From: a virus
Virus record (IMG/VR): IMGVR_UViG_3300037200_000052
Location: 1 to 50,328 of that record
Direction: 5' to 3' (one strand)
DNA length: 50,328 nucleotides
The notes beneath the pieces are model-generated. The model was not told the origin of the DNA, ran no database searches, and saw only the letters and a program-made list of their open reading frames with translations. Below, in pieces: positions 45,047 through 50,328 of the stretch. The translations under genes and the position numbers were made by a program. Each line of letters begins with the position of its first letter. Positions within the stretch are counted from its first letter, which is position 1.

Positions 45047-45672
45047 GAACAACTCCCGGCGCATTGCTGCTGTGTCTCATAAGCAACAAAGTGAAACCCG
45101 TTCGTGGCATCGTACCAGCCATCGCCCAGAGTAGCGGCATTGCACGGACACATGACCATACGGGCCGGGCTGAAATCTGGTTGTATGGCCGTCACGTTGC
45201 TTCCGCCAATCGGGTTTCCCCAATAATCCGATACCTGATAAGTGAATGTGCAATACGCCGAGTTACTTCCCGCGCTGCCTCCGACTTTGGCGAGTACCAC
45301 GGCAAATTTTGTGGCACTGGCATCCAACTCCGGTGTCTCGATATACCCGGTGATGACGTTCCAGATGACCGTGCTACCGATTATGAACGGCGCATACCGC
45401 TTGGAGGGATTGCGTAGCTGGGGATTGACTGTGGCTACAAACGTCCCATAGATGCCGTTGAGGTCGATAATGGTGTAAGAGTACGTTGTCGGTGGGCCAC
45501 CTACACCGCTGGCTGGCGACGTGCCGGTGATCTTGACCGAGCAAAAGTCGCCCAAAGGTACTGACAATGCCGCGCCGTCGCTGGTCTGCGGTCTACGGAA
45601 ATCCTGATTGAAACGGTCTGCATCCGCCTGATACCCGTTCCGAAGCCAGTATGCGGTGTAGCTGTCCATCAT
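45043..45672 (-). CDS. Tail-tip protein with Cys-rich C-terminus, 209 aa
   Basis: MMDSYTAYWLRNGYQADADR starts at an ATGA overlap with the hub gene. The middle is beta-rich. The C-terminal 30 residues (CPCNAATLGDGWYDATNGFH) carry several Cys, continuing the theme of the next genes. Structural role by position. Confidence 0.5.
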   Translation of the reverse strand: MMDSYTAYWLRNGYQADADRFNQDFRRPQTSDGAALSVPLGDFCSVKITGTSPASGVGGPPTTYSYTIIDLNGIYGTFVATVNPQLRNPSKRYAPFIIGSTVIWNVITGYIETPELDASATKFAVVLAKVGGSAGSNSAYCTFTYQVSDYWGNPIGGSNVTAIQPDFSPARMVMCPCNAATLGDGWYDATNGFHFVAYETQQQCAGSCS

Positions 45673-47771
45673 GCTCCACGCCGAAAATGACGTTGATCGA
45701 CAAAGCTGTGAGCCAGTTCAACCGCTTCATGCCCCAAGTAATTTGCGAATTGATACTCGATACTTTGTTCTTCCCCATTATACATCATGGCGACGATAAA
45801 CTCGTCCCCGACAAGCTCGTAGTTTCCACCGGTCGCTGTGATCTTGGTTCCCACCGGCAGCGATACATAGCTTGGAAACTTCATGCGCCCTTTGCTGGAT
45901 AACCGGCCTAGTTCCGGTTGAACCAGCGAGGCAATCTGTGAAAGCGGGCTGATGCCGTCCACGACAACTTCAGTCCCATTGCTGGTATTCGTGAGCGGCC
46001 CGCCCGGTGTCGTCCATGTAAACACAATCGGGTAAGAGCCCGTGCCGCTCGTGGCGTAATTCCTTGTCCATCCAGACGGCAAAGCGATGGCTTCATTGAC
46101 CGCCCATGAGACGCTGCTGCCTACAATCGTGATCGTCAAGTCCACCGGGGCTACCATCTGGACAGATTCCCGCGTCTGATGAATGAATTCATCCCGGATG
46201 ACCGCCCGCGTGATCGTTGGCAGGCTGTCCGGGTTGTTTGTCGCTAGCACATGCTGTCTCGTCTCCAATCGAAATGGCAGCACCCCTCCACTGGGCGGTG
46301 AATCGTAGGGGCTTATCAATCTGCCGAACACGTCCACGACGCGCTTGGTGGACAATTGTGCCCGGTCCTGGTCAATGCTCACGCCGAGCGGATATTGACT
46401 GGCAAACGGCTCGTGTGTGCTGATGTTGTAGATACCGCATTCGTTGAGCGGGTTGACGTAATTGTTGCATTGGTCGCGCTTCTCGATCAGCGATCCGTTG
46501 ATTCTCTTGCCCCAATCTTTCCTTCGCATGTCCTTGCCCGCGTAATGCAGGGCATAGTGATCGGCCCGGAAGGTGAACCGAATGGTTGCGCCCGCGAATG
46601 TGTGGGCCGGGCTTCCTCCAACATAATTGCTCCACCATCGGATTCCTTCGTAGGCTCCAATGACGTAGCTGTAGAGTGGCGGGAAGATTGGCGCAATGGT
46701 GAATTCAATATCTCCATAGGGCAACCCGCTGCCGCTGGCTCCTGGATACCAGTCGCATGAGCTACCCGCACCCACCGGGGAAATCTCCCGGTCCTGCATA
46801 CCGCCGATGATTTCCATGTCGGTGACGACATCCTCAGAACCGATTTGTACCTCAAATTCTTCCGGCATAGTAAGTTCGTAGCTGCTATTGGACAGGTCGG
46901 TGGTTTCGCTGACAAAGTTAAGGCCATACGTTCCTACCGCCGTTGCCGTGGTAAGCCGCGTCCAGAAGTACAGCGCACCCGCCGGTGTCAGTCCGCAACT
47001 GGTGATCGTGCGGGCAAGGATCTCTTCAAGGGCAGAGCCAACGGGTACACCAAGCAACCGTAGCGGCTCTGTGGGTGTGAGCAGGTCGTTTGTCCAGTTG
47101 GCGATGTTCGACGGCAACAGGTAGGACGGAAATGGAATCGCGGTGACGTAGTTCGCCAGAATCCAGCCCAACAGATACCCATAGTTCCAGTAGTTCGCCT
47201 GTGACAGGGCGCAGTTGCTCGGGGAGCACTCCGAAGCTTGGGTGCCATCGTCGGGAAGCTGGTAGCAGAATTGGGGGTTGCCGTTGGTGTCCAGAATCGG
47301 AGCGCCGTTGGTGTAGGAAGCACCCGAACCAATGGGGGGTTGTGTCGAGTAGCTCCATGCCAGATTTGGAAGTCCTTGGCGATTGAACCAAATATCGGCA
47401 CCAAGAAACGGTAGTCCATTCGCTGGCTGTGACCCGGTGTTTGGTGTGCCGAGATGTAGTTGCCCGATAAAAATGTCATTCAGATCATGCCGTGCATCCG
47501 CAATCAGCACTTCCACGGTTCTGCCGCGTAGTGACTTGGTGACGTTCTTGCAGGTGCCGGTGAACTTCAGGACGCCGTTGAGTGTGAATGTGGCTGGCTG
47601 ATTTACCAGTGTGCCGCGCGAGATGCTACCGGGTGTTTGATCGGCTATAAGGGCAATTATTCGAGAGGGACGAAAACCCAACTGGTTATGCCAGCGACGT
47701 ATTTTGATAACGGTGAATGGCACACCGCCAATCGTTACTACCAAGCTGTCGGGCTCGAATTCAAAACCCAT
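45669..47771 (-). CDS. Baseplate hub / tail-tip protein
   Basis: 700 residues. Residues 1-110 (SLVVTIGGVPFTVIKIRRWH, VNQPATFTLNGVLKFTGTCK) look like a distal-tail/hub N-terminal domain. A large central part has several Cys and Trp. Late strands (VQMVAPVDLTITIVGSSVSW) resemble hub domain IV. Size, position after the tape measure and an N-terminal G-G-V-P-F segment support a gp27-like hub. Confidence 0.6.
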   Translation of the reverse strand: MGFEFEPDSLVVTIGGVPFTVIKIRRWHNQLGFRPSRIIALIADQTPGSISRGTLVNQPATFTLNGVLKFTGTCKNVTKSLRGRTVEVLIADARHDLNDIFIGQLHLGTPNTGSQPANGLPFLGADIWFNRQGLPNLAWSYSTQPPIGSGASYTNGAPILDTNGNPQFCYQLPDDGTQASECSPSNCALSQANYWNYGYLLGWILANYVTAIPFPSYLLPSNIANWTNDLLTPTEPLRLLGVPVGSALEEILARTITSCGLTPAGALYFWTRLTTATAVGTYGLNFVSETTDLSNSSYELTMPEEFEVQIGSEDVVTDMEIIGGMQDREISPVGAGSSCDWYPGASGSGLPYGDIEFTIAPIFPPLYSYVIGAYEGIRWWSNYVGGSPAHTFAGATIRFTFRADHYALHYAGKDMRRKDWGKRINGSLIEKRDQCNNYVNPLNECGIYNISTHEPFASQYPLGVSIDQDRAQLSTKRVVDVFGRLISPYDSPPSGGVLPFRLETRQHVLATNNPDSLPTITRAVIRDEFIHQTRESVQMVAPVDLTITIVGSSVSWAVNEAIALPSGWTRNYATSGTGSYPIVFTWTTPGGPLTNTSNGTEVVVDGISPLSQIASLVQPELGRLSSKGRMKFPSYVSLPVGTKITATGGNYELVGDEFIVAMMYNGEEQSIEYQFANYLGHEAVELAHSFVDQRHFRRGA

Positions 47772-47774
47772 GGC

Positions 47775-48188
47775 TCACGATCCCAGGGCTCCGGTTGCCA
47801 GCGATGTGACTTCCCAGATGATTCGATACCGGACCCTGCCTCCCGTGGTGGAATTGGGTTCGGGTACGCCGGTGCGATCTGGCGCGAGCGTGGCATCCAC
47901 CTTGTAGCAGTTTGAATAAGAACCCTGAAGTCGTGTCGTCACGGCCTGAGTTGTGGCGGGGTTTCCCTTTCCAAAATACAGCGCAGTCAGACTGGCAGTA
48001 TCTTTACCGCATTGTCCCGTCTCGATGATGCGGATGTACTGAAGAGATAATTTCTTGTAAATCTTCCCCTGAATTCCCGGCACCGTGGTTTCTCGAATTA
48101 CAGCGGGGATCGTCTGAATGTCGAAATGCTGAAAATAAACGTTCTCTGCTCCCCCCGTTTTTCCTCCGAATCCATAGCTCTGTGCCAT
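47775..48188 (-). CDS. Distal tail-region protein, 137 aa
   Basis: MAQSYGFGGKTGGAENVYFQ starts just after the tape-measure stop. It is beta-rich with TTGGRVRYRIIWEVTSLATG at the end. It probably joins tube and hub. Confidence 0.5.
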   Translation of the reverse strand: MAQSYGFGGKTGGAENVYFQHFDIQTIPAVIRETTVPGIQGKIYKKLSLQYIRIIETGQCGKDTASLTALYFGKGNPATTQAVTTRLQGSYSNCYKVDATLAPDRTGVPEPNSTTGGRVRYRIIWEVTSLATGALGS

Positions 48189-48194
48189 GTCAGT

Positions 48195-50328
48195 TCACCA
48201 TGGCAGGGTTGCCACCGGCCCGGAATCCGGCTGGTTGTGCGCGTCCGTGGCCTGCCGGACCACCTTGTTAAATTCGTGAAGGCCGCTGATGGTGGAAGTG
48301 ATTACCGTCTCAAACTGGTTCCCAGCGCCCATCGCATGATAACCCCCGCCGGATGGATGCTCACCCATGCCTCGATAGTCCGAGGAATGCACTGTGTCAC
48401 CCATGCGCCGTGTGGGGATACCACTGCTGCCGGCCTGCTCTCTATAGCGACCAACTGCAATCTGTTGCTGGATGGCCTGTTGCCGGAAGTGTTCGGAGGA
48501 TATTTCGCTGTAGGGACGACCGGCAAGGAAGGCTTCCTGATCGGACTCACCGGGTAACTCCGATAAATCCCTGGTGGATAAAGATGCAAGGGCCTGCGCT
48601 TTCTCTAACCAGAATCTATAATCCTCCGGCGTTGTTGTGTCACCCACGTTTCTGCCCGCCTGTTTTGCCTGATCGCGCGCCAAGGCCGCTTCTTGGCGTT
48701 GCCCTGTCATGCGAGCCTGCAAACGTTGGGAGGGTGTCATCCCAAATCGTTCCGTGCCGGCAATCTGGGTTTCGAGTTGTTCTCGGGAGAGTGACGTATC
48801 GAAGCTAAAAACCTGTTGAGCTATGCGACGTTCTTCTTCAATCTTATTTTGGCGCTGCAAATCGCCCATGGCTGATGTTCCCGCGTCAATAGACTGACTC
48901 GATGTTCCCGCGTCAGTGTACGCTTGCTTAAGATTTCGCAGTGAAGCATCGGCGGCCAGTTGCGCTTCCGTAACATCTTCGGCCAGTTTTCTTCCCTCTG
49001 GCGTAAGACCATAGGGCTGCATACCCTTCGTGCGACCTGTTTCGTAGGATTTATCTTCGGTGGCCTGAAGTTCTTGAAGTTGTCCAAGCTTCTGATTTGC
49101 CAGATTGTATTCGTCAACGTAGCCCCGCACTGTGACATTAAGCTTATCCTTCTCAGCCTGCCCCACTTTTTGTATATATCCCAATTCGGAATCGAGCCGC
49201 TGTTGTGTGCTTCCGGCCCCGCGTTCGCGAGCCTCAGACAGAATGTGCTCCGTCCGGATTTGCTCATCGATAACCCGTGTTTCGCTTTCCCGGACCTGTC
49301 TTGATTGTTCTCGTCCCTCTCGCTCACCGGATTGTATTCGTAACAAATCATCACGAAGCCCAACTTCTGCGCGTAAACTGCTCGTTTCATCCGCCTGCGA
49401 TCTTCCGAGTGCTTGCTCGGCTTCTCCACGAAAGCCGGCTCGTTCCGTTGGGTTGTATCGTCGGGCATCGTTGGCCTTGTAACTCGCCTCATAGAACTCT
49501 TCCATGTCCCGGTAGCCCTGCTGCCTGAATTCCGGCCTTAGAGACTCCGTATATCGGGAAATAGCTTCTGCCCCAGGCTTGGCATCCATTCTGGCTCGAC
49601 CCGCCAGATAAGTCAGGTTGGTGGTATCGCGCATCAATTCATCGGCCGGCAGTCCGGCTGCCGCCAGCGAGTTTATGACCTCGGTTTGCTCGGCTTGAAG
49701 GGCGGTTCCCGGGCCGGTTATGGCAGAGGAAAGGAATCTTCCAAAACCGTGATGTGCGGATTCTGCCAGACCCGCTACATATCCGGGCGCTGGCATTCCG
49801 GCGAATACCGTTCCAGAGCGGGCAAACGAGCCAATCGACTGCCCTGAAGCTTTCTCCAGGGATGATACGTTTGCTTCATAGCCAGAATATGCGGAAATGC
49901 CAGCTTCAGCCGCGATCAAGGCAGCCAATACCGGCCAGCCAGCCAGTTCCCCGGCTCCCGTGCCGCCAATCATTCCAAGTACACCGCCTGCGTCACCACC
50001 AATATCACTGCCTATGGCTCGCCCTAAATTTCTACCGGCCATTCGTTCTAGGTAGTTGTTTCCCACAACCTCCGCTCTCCCGGCCACACTTCCAGCGCCC
50101 CTGATAATTCCCATTTCATCTTCGGTGGCATCTCCTACAATACCGGAGGCCCTTTGAGACCGCTGCCAATCCTGCATAGCCCATCGCTCGCCTCGCCGGG
50201 CTTCCATTTCTTCGGCGCGTCGCTGTAACGCCTCTTCTTTGGAGCCAAGTTCGCCCATCCCTAGCGCCCTAGCCGCTCCCATCCTCAACTCTTCTTCCGT
50301 GGCTGTGGCGGAACCGTATGACCCAAAG
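48195..50328 (-). CDS. Tape measure protein, main part (continues at position 379)
   Basis: With the first 379 bases it gives about 796 residues. The part here is mainly helical and charged (REGREQSRQVRESETRVIDE), with a hydrophobic Gly-rich segment near IGGTGAGELAGWPVLAALIA that may form membrane helices. No lytic domain is visible. Its length implies a tail of roughly 120 nm if every residue counts as in other phages. Confidence 0.75.
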   Translation of the reverse strand, partial: FGSYGSATATEEELRMGAARALGMGELGSKEEALQRRAEEMEARRGERWAMQDWQRSQRASGIVGDATEDEMGIIRGAGSVAGRAEVVGNNYLERMAGRNLGRAIGSDIGGDAGGVLGMIGGTGAGELAGWPVLAALIAAEAGISAYSGYEANVSSLEKASGQSIGSFARSGTVFAGMPAPGYVAGLAESAHHGFGRFLSSAITGPGTALQAEQTEVINSLAAAGLPADELMRDTTNLTYLAGRARMDAKPGAEAISRYTESLRPEFRQQGYRDMEEFYEASYKANDARRYNPTERAGFRGEAEQALGRSQADETSSLRAEVGLRDDLLRIQSGEREGREQSRQVRESETRVIDEQIRTEHILSEARERGAGSTQQRLDSELGYIQKVGQAEKDKLNVTVRGYVDEYNLANQKLGQLQELQATEDKSYETGRTKGMQPYGLTPEGRKLAEDVTEAQLAADASLRNLKQAYTDAGTSSQSIDAGTSAMGDLQRQNKIEEERRIAQQVFSFDTSLSREQLETQIAGTERFGMTPSQRLQARMTGQRQEAALARDQAKQAGRNVGDTTTPEDYRFWLEKAQALASLSTRDLSELPGESDQEAFLAGRPYSEISSEHFRQQAIQQQIAVGRYREQAGSSGIPTRRMGDTVHSSDYRGMGEHPSGGGYHAMGAGNQFETVITSTISGLHEFNKVVRQATDAHNQPDSGPVATLPW
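50207..50328. repeat. Terminal direct repeat, copy 2
   Basis: Exactly equals bases 1-122. See copy 1. Confidence 0.9.

Noticed and set aside
1-50328. tRNA or rRNA genes
   Set aside because: None was recognised on reading; no cloverleaf-like segment or conserved rRNA stretch stood out.

Overview
The window is the circular genome of a tailed, probably temperate, double-stranded DNA phage with a siphovirus-type plan. The first 122 bases are repeated exactly at the end (50207-50328) and the tape-measure gene runs across the junction, so the unit length is 50,206 bp. The host cannot be read from a marker gene. Many exported, Thr/Asn-rich proteins with Sec or lipoprotein signals, an outer-membrane-barrel-like protein and lipoprotein lysis candidates suggest a Gram-negative host. 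Their style resembles Verrucomicrobiota secreted proteins, but that is only an inference.

Nearly all genes lie on the minus strand and read from high to low coordinates. The late block starts at a sigma70-like promoter (15641-15613) with the small terminase. It continues with the large terminase (11670-13424), a Hint-like protein, small Ig-like and coiled-coil proteins, a portal-MuF fusion, a prohead protease with a nested scaffold start, and an HK97-type capsid protein carrying an inserted domain. Connector, neck, tail terminator and tail tube follow, then overlapping chaperone ORFs and the tape measure (across the junction, to 48195). Next come the hub and tip proteins (48.2-44 kb) and a long run of exported proteins: a 1,099-residue fibre-like protein, a clan GH-A glycosidase and a parallel beta-helix protein (43-35.6 kb). 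Small membrane and lipoprotein genes that look like the lysis region follow (38.2-34.5 kb), with a beta-barrel-like protein at 33.6-34.3 kb.

The early block starts at a second strong sigma70-like promoter (33459-33431) and is tightly coupled down to 19.5 kb. It encodes a zinc ribbon, an SSB-like protein, a nucleotidyltransferase-fold protein, an octapeptide-repeat protein, an SMC/RecF-type ATPase, a PD-(D/E)XK-like nuclease, two SF2 helicases, a TOPRIM primase, a DNA methyltransferase and an HNH endonuclease. No DNA polymerase and no classical endolysin were recognised.

Two islands are on the plus strand. One (13.5-14.8 kb) lies between the terminase subunits and holds a short serine recombinase, an unknown basic protein and a ribbon-helix-helix protein. 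A hairpin/operator palindrome, a 66-bp copy of part of an early gene and a 26-bp perfect dyad with a 2-bp core follow it. The other (15.7-19.5 kb) is an array of three gene cassettes, each led by a near-identical leader of about 150 bp. The first two end in paralogous zinc-ribbon/AT-hook proteins. I regard this cassette array as the best candidate for an undescribed system. Three promoters place an ATG at or within about 3 nt of the expected transcription start, which suggests leaderless expression of key genes.
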